Shown piece by piece: positions 1-9,849 of a DNA stretch of 64,000 nucleotides (position 1 is the first letter of the stretch; every line of letters begins with the position of its first letter). Under the pieces are notes generated by a model. The model did not search any database. It saw only the letters and a list, made by a program, of their open reading frames with translations, and had not been told where the DNA came from. The position numbers and the translations under genes are program-made. Source of the stretch: Limnanthes douglasii subsp. nivea (lineage: Eukaryota; Streptophyta; Magnoliopsida; Brassicales; Limnanthaceae); the NCBI GenBank assembly GCA_036936605.1, contig JAUPFV010000002.1:216559046-216623045 (forward strand), read 5' to 3'.

Positions 1-290
1 ATATGCAGTGAATTGTATTTTCAAACAAATATCAGGACTTTTGGGTGCTTATAAATCGCATGATATGCTGCGAATTGTATTTTCATACAAATAGCGGGAC
101 TTTTAGTTTCTTACAAATCTCATGATATGCTGCGAATTGTATGGAACTACAAAGTATTACAATTCTTAGGTCCGCATGCGAATTGTTTGTATAGGAGTAG
201 TATTGATAAAAAAAACATCTCAAGTTAATATGAGGGTTGTTTGCAAGTAGTAATAGGGTACGAATTGTAGGCATTCTTTCGCGTTCACAC
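1..290. repeat. Tandem-like copies of GCGAATTG-containing unit
   Basis: Two adjacent ~60-bp units, starting about 1 and 57, share the core GCGAATTGTATTTTCA followed by ACAAATA and a GGACTTTT block. A third, diverged copy starts near 119 and single core copies follow near 178 and 261. Related wording recurs near 1914-1985. The same GCGAATTGT core is found in the non-coding gaps of the Ulp1-like gene that follows. I see no open frame of interest here; this is probably the 3' flank of that gene or its element. Confidence 0.6.
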
Positions 291-442
291 ATAGTATAAC
301 ATATTCACATATGATTAAAAGTTTATACAAAAAATGGATTCCAAAAAATACAGGCTTCATGCACTAACAAAGTTTCAAACAATCACTACAACCTTTTAGT
401 GTTTGTTAGTTGCATTCCAAAAAAACAAAAAAACAGACACTA

Positions 443-835
443 TCAGTCATCACTAGAGGATTCTTCACCATCTTTCTCTTCTTCATGTTGATCACCAGTC
501 TTTTCATTGTGATCTTCCTCCTCGTTATCTACGTCCATTATGCTTAAAAATTTGGCCATTGATGAACCAGCATCGTCCTCCATTTTCCGTTTCTTGTTTG
601 GAACCTCTGCACTATGAGTTGGAACCTTTGTTGGCTGAGGTTCAGCAACAACCAGGGGAACCACTTCCACTGGTTCAGAGTCAGCAGAAAAGTAGTCCTC
701 AATGTCAAAATCCATGATAGATTCTGGGTTGTTTGGTGGTACTGCCAGAGTGATTAAGTCTGAGCTCCAGTTGGTGGTTACGTATGACCATGAGTCACCT
801 AGAGAACCAGAGGTAGTGGTGGTGGAAAATGACAT
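443..835 (-). CDS. Small acidic protein with NLS-like motif, unknown function
   Basis: A 130-codon open frame that starts with ATG and has no internal stop. I do not recognise a family. The N-terminus is rich in Ser/Thr. The middle has a short acidic stretch (DFDIEDYF) and a Pro/Val-rich segment. A basic cluster, NKKRKMED, around residues 80-87 resembles a monopartite nuclear localisation signal. The last ~35 residues are mostly Glu, Asp and Ser. A TATAAATA box lies about 85 bp upstream, a plausible promoter spacing, and this raises confidence that the frame is expressed or was recently. It lies downstream of, and on the same strand as, the Ulp1-like pseudogene, so it could be the accessory ORF of the same transposon. 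It could also be a chance acidic ORF. Nothing supports an enzymatic role. Confidence 0.45.
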   Translation of the reverse strand: MSFSTTTTSGSLGDSWSYVTTNWSSDLITLAVPPNNPESIMDFDIEDYFSADSEPVEVVPLVVAEPQPTKVPTHSAEVPNKKRKMEDDAGSSMAKFLSIMDVDNEEEDHNEKTGDQHEEEKDGEESSSDD

Positions 836-918
836 GATGTTTGGAATTTAAAGAGAACCAGAGGTGTTTTAAAAAAAATATAGAGTTTGTTTTTAAATTA
901 GCCTCTGGTTACTAGTGT

Positions 919-926
919 TATTTATA
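919..926 (-). promoter_or_regulatory. TATA box upstream of the small acidic ORF
   Basis: TATAAATA on the minus strand, about 85 bases upstream of the ATG at 835. This leaves room for a ~50-60 nt leader. The stretch between them is A/T-rich with a repeated GAGAACCAGAGGT word. Assigned by motif and spacing only. Confidence 0.4.
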
Positions 927-959
927 GGCATGAAAGGAGTATGAGCTTATGAGGTGGTG

Positions 960-1503
960 TGGCTATATTAATCATTACACAGCCTCCTGTCCAATAAAAA
1001 ATTAATGGGTTATAGTGATTAGATTGCTTTTTGCGTGCTCAATGCACTTAACATTTACCAAGGCAGACGTCATAGCCTATTCGTATTCTTCGACGATGAT
1101 TTTGAATTATTTAATTTTATATCAGGATAAGATGCGAACTGTTTAGTGGTAGTTTCTCAGTCTGTAGTTGTTGATGTGGTATTTTTCTTAACATATATTA
1201 GGTTAACATGCGAATTGTTTAGTAAGAATCCTGTCTTTATATATATACCATGGAATGATGGTAATTGTTCGAATACCAACTAATCTTTATATATCAGGTT
1301 AGCATGCGAATTGTTTGATAGGAATCCTATCTTTCTATATATACCAGGGAATAATGGGAATTGTTCAAATACCAACTGTTCTTTAATGTCAGTTCGAAAA
1401 TCTTATACATTTCACATTTCTGAAACAAAAAAACTCTATATACACCAAAATTACAAGGAATATATGAACAAAAAAAATCATAATGGCATACAAAAAAACT
1501 ATC
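960..1503. other. Non-coding gap with dispersed repeat cores
   Basis: No supported gene. It contains two near-identical ~100-bp blocks, starting about 1185 and 1285. Each has TTA(A/G)CATGCGAATTGTTT followed by an AATCCT.TCTTT..ATATATACCA word and a GGAATTGTTC-like word. These are further copies of the palindromic family described for 1810-1843. Confidence 0.5.
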
Positions 1504-2335
1504 TTACTTCCAGTACGAGTTGGTGTCATCATCATTTAGGAAAAAATAGAACATTTTTGCTATGAAGTCGGGAACCATATCTTTATCATAAGTGTCCAAC
1601 ACACATCCATGTTGGATAATATCTCTAGCGTATTGGCAGACGAAAATACCACAGTCAAGGGTGCCAGGTTTTTGTTGTGGAATTTTTTTGTTATTTCTCA
1701 CCTTCCACCGTGTCTTTGTAGTAGGTAGGTATTCTTTATTCAGTAAATACTTAATCTGGTTATAATAATTCGTGTTAGAAATCAACACAAATACTTATAC
1801 TGTGGATGTCAAACAATTCGCAACTTATATTGCGAATTGTTTGGCAAACCAGTCCAAAATGTGGATGTCAAACAATTCTCTATATTGTGATTCTCTCAAG
1901 ATATGATGTGAATTGAATGAAACTCCAACGCATTACATTTTCAAACAAATATCAGGACTTCTAGTTGCCAACAATTCTCAGGACAACATGGGAATTATTT
2001 GCATTTAAATACAACTGACTTGGTTACATTTCGCATCATATCTTGATCATTGTTTTTAAAATGTGTTTAAAAGTAATTGTAGCAGTTAGGAGTTTTACCA
2101 GCTGGTTAGGTGTCTTTGTTGTGTGATCCTTCGCTTTGAGTTTAAGAAGCAGTGGGTTGTAGTTTATTGTCGTCATGCCATCTACATCAATGACGAGCAA
2201 CATCCAATGGTTTACTTGGTCCTTCATCTTGCGGCATATTGGAATGATGATGAGGTTGGGGTTTTTAGGCGCTTTGCTAAAAACTGTGTCGACTAAATTT
2301 GTTACTTGCCACCCTAATTCTATATTATGTTGCAT
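1504..2335 (-). pseudogene. Ulp1-like (C48) cysteine protease, catalytic domain in two pieces
   Basis: Two minus-strand open segments together resemble the C-terminal catalytic domain of Ulp1/SENP SUMO proteases, a family often carried by plant Mutator and CACTA elements. Segment 2036-2335 has NHWMLLVIDVDG, the catalytic-His region. It is followed by INYNPL, where the family normally has an Asp; here the codon at 2156-2158 is Asn. Segment 1504-1788 has QQKPGTLDCGIFVCQY, with the oxyanion Gln and the nucleophilic Cys (residue 46). The 247-bp gap between them contains a perfect inverted repeat and behaves like an intron or insertion. The missing Asp suggests that peptidase activity is lost. Upstream minus-strand segments (2533-4714) are probably its N-terminal part. 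Family assignment is firm; an intact gene product is not supported. Confidence 0.7.
1810..1843. repeat. Perfect inverted repeat, CAAACAATTCGCAA arms
   Basis: Fourteen-base arms (1810-1823 and 1830-1843) are perfectly complementary around a 6-base loop. This is the cleanest copy of a palindromic family whose half-sites occur through 1-4100. It sits between the His and Cys parts of the Ulp1-like catalytic domain. Confidence 0.85.
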
Positions 2336-2835
2336 TCAATAAAGAGTACATTACAACAAGAACATGCGAGGAAATTTGAAATTTACCGTAGCTAAACTTA
2401 CCGAAGTCATGCCTGAAATCAGTACGCAGTCATAATTCACTCCTGGAACAGCTTTGCATGGAACTTTGAAATTTACTTCTACGAGCATCTTTCGAATCCA
2501 AGCGTCCAAAACCTATGAAACGAGTTGTTTATTTACGTTAAATATACGGGACTTGTTTGAAACATTAAAAAAAGAGTTGGTTGACAATTCGACACCTTTA
2601 CGTCCAGCTCCGGTTCGAAAGGTAGCGCCAGCACATCACTCGTTTGCACACTAATTTCGTAGGAAAATTTGGACGATGGTAAATTCCATACTACTGGATC
2701 AATGGTGTCATACTCACTGGCTTTAATTATCCGCATTTTATGGTATTCCGCTACATCGATACGGTCGGTTGTCTGTGTTTTCTTTGGCCAATCGGTGAAT
2801 GTTACTTTTGGCGGTTGACATTCTGTTATAATTAT

Positions 2836-2912
2836 CTCTTCCTCTTCCTCTTCCTCTTCCTCTTCCTCTTCCTCTTCCTCTTCCTCTTCCTCTTCCTCTG
2901 CCTCTGCCTCTG
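2836..2912. repeat. Hexanucleotide microsatellite (CTCTTC)n
   Basis: About a dozen CTCTTC copies, ending in a few CTCTGC variants. On the minus strand it encodes the poly-Glu/Ala tract (roughly residues 25-51) of the 2533-2988 open segment. Length is expected to vary by slippage in steps of two codons, preserving the frame. Confidence 0.9.
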
Positions 2913-3849
2913 GATGCTGTGTTGGTATCACTAGATTAAAAGTAGGTTCCTCTAGCTCTTTACTTGACTTGAGCTTATAAAATAACAAAAATTAAAAGAG
3001 TGTGTCGGGAATTGTAATATTAACTTCCCCAAACAAGTCGCGTGATAACATGCAATTTTTTTGGGGTTCTAGTTGAATATAATACAGGATAACTATCAGG
3101 ATATCATGGGAATTGTTCGAGTTTCCACTAAAATATAATGTTGAACAATTCACAGGCTATCCTAATATTTGTTTGTAAATCGTAAAATACATCCACACAA
3201 GTTTCATGATATGCTACAAAATTACTTAAAATAGACCTTACCAGAGGGTCAGCAACAACCAATGTCATTGACTGGTTCGGTATAATCTCTAGATCGTGTC
3301 GGCAAAAATCATTTATGTCATCCTCCGACATATTCTCCAAAGACCGTTGTATTACGTCATCGAACTCAACATTATCAAGTTCATTTAAAAATATCTAGGA
3401 AACTTGAGTGTAAATACCATCAATAGAAGCATCAGGTAAACATACTGTGTTATCGTTCGACTCTGGAGTTTGCGCTTGATTCGGTACTGGTACTACAATT
3501 TGACCTTGGCTTAGTAATTCTAACTTTACGTAGGCCACTGTTGGTCTTTGAGGTACATATCCGTCTCGGTTTTGGTCTTCTAACGATGCTTCTCCCTGGC
3601 TAAGTAGTTCCAGCTTCTCACAGGGATTGACAGATTCTGACTCTCTCGGAGCTACTTCTCTTGTTAGCCTTTCTCTCTTTGCCACAGTTATGTGTTGTTG
3701 TTTTTCTTCTTCTTTATTATGTTGTTCTTGTTCTTCTTGTGGGTGTTGTTTTTGATCTTGTTGCTATTGTTGTTGTCGTTGTCTGTCGGCCTGCTGTTTC
3801 ATATAAAATTCAAAATAAAAAGGTGGAGGGGTTAAGCATACTACAGTCT

Positions 3850-4100
3850 GAGTTGCAAACAATTCGCGCTGACCTGAGAATTGTTTGAGATCAGAAGGTC
3901 AAACAAATCGCATGCTAACATGTGAGTTGTTTGAGAACAGAATATCAAACAACTCGCATGCTAACATGCGTTCTGTGTGATACCCAAATCAATATAATAT
4001 ATAATAAGTCTCAGAATATTCTGAGAATTGTTTGGATAATACTACACAACAGTCCTGAGATTTGTTTGAAAGTTATATTAATTCGATTTGTTTGAATATG
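3850..4100. repeat. Cluster of palindromic AACAATTCGC / GCGAATTGTT half-sites
   Basis: At least five half-sites are packed here. Two of them form long near-palindromes, CAAACAAATCGCATGC with CATGTGAGTTGTTTG, and a second copy about 45 bp on. A further palindrome, TCAGAATATTCTGA, lies near 4011. The stretch is a gap between open segments of the Ulp1-like gene and has no credible ORF of its own. Confidence 0.65.
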
Positions 4101-5084
4101 TATACAATGATAATACCCCTCACTGTTTTAAATACATACACTGATTTTGTTTGAATATGTATACAACAATAAACATTATTATAGAAACAATTTCATCACA
4201 ACAATAAATAAGATATTTGAATCTTAGTGTACTTTTAATTCACTTACATCTTCACGGCTATTTGGGTATGTACGTCCAGATTTTTCTGCTGCCACTTCCT
4301 TCTCACGAGCTTCTACCTCATTAGCTATGTTTTGTTCACATCCTACCTCCTCTTCTATGTAAAGTATGAGTTGTTGGTCATTCGAAAGAGACTCGTGTCT
4401 TTCTTTCTCTGTTGGAGGACTCAGAACTGTCACTGCCTTCTGTGTAGGAGGAGACTTTTCTGTCTGTCTCTCCGTGGTGTCCGTCTCTGTGGATACCAAC
4501 AACTCTTCTTAATGGTTCCCATCATCATCCCTCTCTTTCGGCAGTACTCCATCATGCTTTTCAGCATCCTACATTTTCTCGTCCTGATTCGGGTCCTTAT
4601 CCTGAATTTCAGCTGGAATAGAAGGATGTTATTTTGGGATAGAAATAGGTTTTTCCATCCTTCCGGATCAGTTGGACGTCCTTCCGCGCGGACCTCTCTT
4701 CGAGGTAGTGGCATGGGGACCTCCGTTTCCTCCTCCGTCTCCTCGTCAATAAGCGCATGTCGTTGACTAGGTACCTCTCGTGGAGGAGAAGGCTATACTA
4801 CGCGCTCCCTTGTGGCATCATATTTTTTATGCCGCAAGCGTTCGGTATGGCCCGTGTGCACCCCATGCTCGGTCCGATCCCCACGTTCCATCCGATCAAC
4901 CTTTGACCATCCACTACCTTCACCTTTTCTAGGCGGAGGGACTTCCCGTTCTAGCCTTGCGATTTTATTCGCCTTCTCCTTTTCCGCTCTAGGTGTTTTG
5001 TGCCTACGGGAAAGAGATAAAATTGAAAAATACAGAAATATAGTGAAAAATTACTAGGTCGCCGCTGATATAGAAATAAGATTT

Positions 5085-5397
5085 TGAGGATTAAATTGTA
5101 AATAATGTAAATTTGAGGATTTCATTATGAGTAATGTAAGTTTTATCCTTAAATTGTAATTAATGTAAGTTTTATAGAGTCTTTGTAACTATGAATAATT
5201 GTCAAGGACTAAACATTAATTAGTCCTCTTTTGTAACAGAATTCAGTTTGAGACTAAGTCTTGGCTCCTCTATATAAAGGGCAAGGCTACTATAATAAAG
5301 GGGTTGAACATTTTTTCTTTGGAACTCATTTGTACTTGAACTTTATCTCTCCAAAAAAATCTCTAGCACTTTCTCTCTCTAGATTTCTCTCTTAACA
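5085..5397 (+). other. LTR- or promoter-like segment
   Basis: It has a TATATAAAG box at 5271-5279, then a pyrimidine-rich leader with repeated CTCTCT and an AACA end near 5397. Upstream is a repeated GTAATGTAAGTTTTAT-like word. This layout is typical of a plant retrotransposon LTR and could be a solo LTR starting with TG at 5085. I could not establish both borders or a target-site duplication, and no adjacent coding region uses it. A promoter relic is the alternative. Confidence 0.3.
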
Positions 5398-5419
5398 ATT
5401 TACTAAAGCGAAATATTAA

Positions 5420-5725
5420 CTCATCACCCGCTGGTTGAACAATTTTCAACCAGTGGAGATTTAATATTATTTTTAACTTGAATTAAAACCCTGCCGGTTG
5501 AATAATTTTCACCCACATGGGGGTTTAAATGTATTTTAAAAATATAATTTTGACACCGTCGGGTCAATCCAACCACACCCGGTGGCGATAGACAAACATT
5601 GGCAATTCCAGGTGGGCTACCCCGCCGGGTCAACCCATCTAAACCCGGCGGGGATGAAGAATAATCTAGAAGAAAACCATCCCCGCCGGTATGACTAATT
5701 CTCACTCGGCGGGGGGAACACAAAC
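5420..5725. repeat. Array of GC-rich hairpins (array 1)
   Basis: Successive short inverted repeats of the type CCGCCGGTTGA...TCAACCGGCGG stand out from the AT-rich surroundings. Clear examples are 5431-5453 (9-bp arms, 5-base loop) and 5620-5653, where CCCCGCCGGGT pairs perfectly with ACCCGGCGGGG around a 12-base loop. Four or five such units occur at 40-100 bp spacing. ORFs across it are by-products of the repeats. Confidence 0.75.
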
Positions 5726-6170
5726 ATACCAAAACCACCATTGAAAGAACTCGAAACGAAACTTAAAATATATCCCTTAAACACCCAATGAGACACAATT
5801 GAACACTCATAGCATCAATATACAACTACAAACACCTAAATACACATGCTTTCCTTATTCTAACAACCAATGCAATTCAAAATCTTGAAAAAAACTAAAT
5901 ATACAAGATTGAAAAGGAGAAACTTATTCTTTTCCTTTTCCCATTGTTGTTCTTGAGTGAGTATCAATCTACTAGAGTTGTTGAAATTCGATTGGAAACT
6001 TGGGGCTGATTTAGATTGGTTTTTGTTTTGAGGATGGTTAGTGTTTAAGGTTATGAGTTAGTAAAAATGAAGGGGCGTTATGGGTATAAAGATGGGGCTA
6101 CTTAAAATATATGTGAGTATGGTTAAAATTGGGGTTGCTTATCCAAAAGGGCCCTAATTTAGCCAAACCT
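5726..6170. mobile_element. Flank of hairpin-array element, copy A (right end)
   Basis: A/C-rich then T/G-rich non-coding DNA that ends with GGGGCTACTTA and TAATTTAGCCAAA words. The same order (hairpin array, A/C-rich stretch, GGGGCTACTTA, TAATTTAGCCAAA) is found at 28790-29488. These are therefore two copies of one element end. The terminal words may mark the border. No target-site duplication was resolved. Confidence 0.45.
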
Positions 6171-6589
6171 TTCATTATTTAGAATAGTATTTTGGTTGTG
6201 GCTAAATTTTGTCCACTAACTGCAAAAATTTTAAATTCTAATTTTTTAGGTTTATTATTTTATCCTCTGATCACTTATTTTTTTTAAGTAAATTTTGGAT
6301 ACATTTAGTCTAAAAATAAAAAAATAAATAAACTCTCAAAACTATAAAATATCCAAACCTCTAAAAACTTTTAAAAAGATCTCCAAAAAACACTCAATTA
6401 ATTTTAGGATGGATATTGAGAAGAAAAACATTGGTGAAGAGCATGAAACTTCAAATAAGGTAGTCTTTCGAACTAATTCGTTAAAAAAAATTATTTTTGA
6501 AGTTCTTCTTGAATTGGAAAGAAATGAATTCGTGCAACCCAGCCGGTTGAGACCCTCCACCCCGACATGGAACAATGTAGTCCTTTTAG

Positions 6590-7025
6590 ATCTAGGTCTA
6601 ATCTCCGTCAGTTGGGTCTAGTGAACCCCGCAGGTTGGGTCTAGTGAACCCTGCGGGTTGAATATTGTTACATTCACCGGGGAATGAGGGTTTACTCACC
6701 GAACCTTAGGACCCCCCTCCCCGCCGGTTTAGGAAGACATAATTTTAGGAAATCTTGTTATTATTTTGGAACGGGATCCTGACGGGGGAAATATTCTCAA
6801 CCACCTGAAGAAATTTTAACCGACAGAGGAAAACTTCCCCGGTGGTCGAGAATATTTCACCCGTCGGTTCTAGGAAGGGGTAAGTGTTGAAAACCTTGTA
6901 AATTATTAAAATTTCTTGGCGGGGGACATATTATCAACCATCGGTTAAATAATTCTCAACCGTTTGGCGGAAACTTCCCCGGTGGTTGAAAATATTTCAC
7001 CCGTCGGTACGCGGCGTAGCACCCA
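6590..7025. repeat. Array of GC-rich hairpins (array 2)
   Basis: The same class of unit as array 1: alternating CCGGCGGTT- and AACCGnCGG-like half-sites with TCAACC and GGTTGA inner arms. It lies immediately left of the FAR1/MULE pseudogene. A matching array lies to its right (10740-11320), which suggests subterminal repeats of that element. The stretch 6171-6589 between the two arrays is AT-rich with no supported gene. Confidence 0.65.
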
Positions 7026-7079
7026 TCGAGTGTGCTGGAAAACATTTTTTACATAATTTTTGCTTAGTGAATGTAGGAG

Positions 7080-9700
7080 GAGGAACTAATTGATTCTTCC
7101 ATGGTAAAAGAGGAGGTAAAAGAGGATCATTGCTCCGTCGATTATAGTCATTTATTCAACATAAATTCTCACTACACGCAAGAAAAATTGATCGATTAGG
7201 TTAAGAAAACTGCGATAGACAACAGGTTTGTAGTTGTATTACACCGTCGCGACAATGCCCAAACTAGAAAAACTCTGAGAATCATTTTTGTGTGCGAGAG
7301 ATCCTTAAATTACACAAATTTGGTAGATTCGAAGGATATTAAAAGGAAGTCTACTATGGCAAAACAATGTGGATGCCCTTTCATCCTTAAATAAAAGAAG
7401 GTAAATGATGATTTATGGGGCTTAGAGGTCCCATGCGGCGTTCACAATCACAATACTACTAAATTCAATGAAGGTTATTTGTACCTGGGAAAATTTTCCA
7501 AAGAAAAGTTGGCTTTTGTAGTTAGTTCTACAAAAATGTGATCCAGTCCTTGTAACATTCTAGGGGGAGTGAAAAAATGAACCCTAAAAATCCGTCGTGC
7601 ATGCGCACCTTGTACAATGATCAACTAAAATAACAAAATATCGAGAAATTCATTCGGTCGCAATGCCAAAACTTTTTGGGTGAACTAAAGAGTTAAACTA
7701 TTACGAATGGCATAGACAGTCAAAAGACGGAAGCGATATCATAAGTGAGTTTTTCTTTCGCGCACCCGGTTAGTTTGGATTTGTTACAGACGTTTCCAAA
7801 TGGCATTGTAATGAATAATATGTATAAGGTAATAAAATATGGGATATCGTTGTATGAGGTTGTTGGAGCCACTTGTACCGGGAAAACTTTCTACATCAGA
7901 TTTGCGTTTATGTCCGGAGAAAAAATCGAGAGCTACAAATGGGTGTTAGAATGCTTACATTTTTTATGGTCACTCGCTCTATCGAACCACCCTTCATTGT
8001 TTTGACAGATAGAGACTTAGCGTTGGTGAAAGTGATGGAGGAAGTGTTCCCTAATGGAACACACATGCTGTGGCGATGGCACATTAACATGAACGTCATA
8101 GGGAAAATGAAAAAAAAAATCATCAAGGAGAAGAAAGTGTCCAACACCTTTTTGAAAGTGTAGTATCAAATGATGTTGGCGAAAATGGATCTATCCTTCA
8201 ACAACTATCGGTCGAAATTGCACCGTGACTTCAAAAAATATCCAAAATCGATTGAATATACCGAAAAATGCATGGAGAGTTGTTAGTTCATCACGTGGAG
8301 AACTAACAAGTTGTTGCATTTTGGTAACCAAACCACAAAATGCATGGAGAGTGCAAAAACTATCGCGCTTCATTTGTACGAGCAAGGGTAACTTCGAGTC
8401 TTTTTTGTTGAAGGTACATACTTTGATCGAATTGCAACACGGGACATCAAGGGGTCATTTGAAAAGAGTCGTTTGTTAGCCCTACATAAATTCGCTAACA
8501 TTATGAAGATGAATCTAAAAACAACGTCTCTTACTATACTTTGGAACTTTTTTCCGAAGAAGTATAATATGCCCTCAACATGACAATCGCGGACGACATA
8601 CCTTGCATTTGTGCGATATGAACTACACACGGTATACCTTGCGCGCACAATATCTTGCCAACGAATTAGAGGTGCCTATAGACTTATTTTACGATCATTG
8701 GAAGAGGTTAGACATTCTTGTCTGTACCAAACTCACGACGATCGGGAATTGAAAGCAAAACTCGATAAACTAGTATGCGATGTCATGTAATCCAATGACG
8801 AAGCACGCATAGAGCATGTTTATAAGAAATAGTTTATCGTCATCCATCCGGAAATAACTTCCCTATTGGAGCCTTTGGTTAAGCTAAAAGTGAGTGGTTA
8901 TCCACCTTTCAAACATAAGTTATCTATTACCGTACCTGAATCATCCACTACACGCAACAAATATTTTCACGACCATGCGCGAGATTCCGAAAAACTAGCT
9001 CTCTATCGTTTGAAAAAATATTCAAACCGCCGACCGCAAACTCGCGTAAAAGAAAAGAAATGTTGGGTCCCAAACTTGGTTGGAAAAATATTAATCTAAA
9101 AAAAGGTAGCGTAATTCTAACGTAAGCAAGTGTGACGGTGCTTTCTAGTGGAAAAGTCAGTTGTAGGTCAAGTTCTACGATGCCGGTTAAGGAAAGTTTG
9201 GTTGTCCCAAAGGGTACCTAAACCAATTCCTCATATTTGTTAGGACTTTCATAACGTCCATCACCGACGCTAAATCTGATGGCCACTGCGGGTACCTCTA
9301 GATTGTGTTTTCCTTGAACGAGAAACAAGATGAGTAGAGGTTGACTAGGAATGCCCTATACAACGAGCTTATGGATTATGCATCCGTGTACGTGTAGATA
9401 TTTACAAACATGAATGATTTGATAGGTATTATGGAGCGTGTGAAGTGCTATAGCGATGTGGATACTATCGATCATTAGATGTCCATGCCCGAGATGGGCG
9501 TCGCGAACGCGTCTACGTTTATTTTCCTACTCCACTTCGTATGAAAGTATCGCACCATGGATGTTGGCTTCATTTTTCTTTTGTTAAGAGGCGCACCTCT
9601 TTTGATGTCAAACCAGTTTAGAATTCGGATTGGGTTGGGTCAACTCCAACCACTATGTGAACGTAAGTATTTCCTTACATTGCCGGTTAGTTTAAATATT
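7080..9700 (+). pseudogene. Mutator-like transposase pseudogene: FAR1 + MULE + SWIM + OTU
   Basis: Four domains appear in the order found in plant FAR1/OTU-type Mutator-like elements. A FAR1-like zinc motif carries QCGCPF (about 7365-7382) and CGVHNHN (about 7434-7455), with an in-frame TAA between them at 7392-7394. The MULE transposase core spans 7745-8165 and changes frame near 7970; TDRDLAL at 8005-8025 has one catalytic Asp and WRWHINMNV follows. The SWIM finger at 8580-8660 keeps GIPCAH but is split by a frameshift. OTU-like cysteine-protease remnants follow, with DGHCG at 9279-9293, MSMPEMG at 9479 and WVNSNHY at 9636-9656, again in several frames. Such proteins cut and rejoin element ends in the nucleus; the OTU part would be a deubiquitinase-like peptidase. 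Many stops and frameshifts make it inactive. Hairpin arrays lie on both sides. Confidence 0.75.
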
Positions 9701-9849
9701 TCAACATCCTTTTTATCGTGTTTTCTTTTGTAGCTTGGGATTTTGGCTGAAGCCCCATGTGCGAGGATACATCCTTGTTGCCTAAATTTGTGTTCACCAA
9801 AAGTATAAGGTTGGGCATTACTGATTCTCTCTCGTTGCAAGAGATACGA

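Larger units (their letters stand above)
2533..4714 (-). pseudogene. Presumed N-terminal part of the Ulp1-like element protein
   Basis: A chain of minus-strand open segments (2533-2988, 3128-3340, 3395-3685, 4224-4502 and an overlapping frame 4430-4714) lies upstream of the protease domain. They have no recognised domain. They are rich in charged residues and Pro/Ser/Thr, as is usual for the variable N-terminal region of transposon-encoded Ulp1 proteins. Segment 2533-2988 holds a long poly-Glu run. Segment 3395-3685 repeats KLELLSQG twice, 37 residues apart. The gaps near 3000-3130 and 3850-4200 carry copies of the palindromic GAATTGTTTG repeat. Whether these are exons of one gene is an inference from order, strand and composition. 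No transposase is visible next to it. There is a frame change between 4502 and 4714. Confidence 0.4.

Noticed and set aside
2740..2934. Plus-strand ORF with a FLFLFL repeat, looking like a membrane protein
   Set aside because: It is the antisense of the (GAGGAA)n poly-Glu tract; the hydrophobic repeat is a by-product of the microsatellite.
5424..5741. 105-codon minus ORF through the hairpin array
   Set aside because: Its amino-acid pattern follows the GC-rich inverted repeats, with no domain and no copy-to-copy frame conservation.
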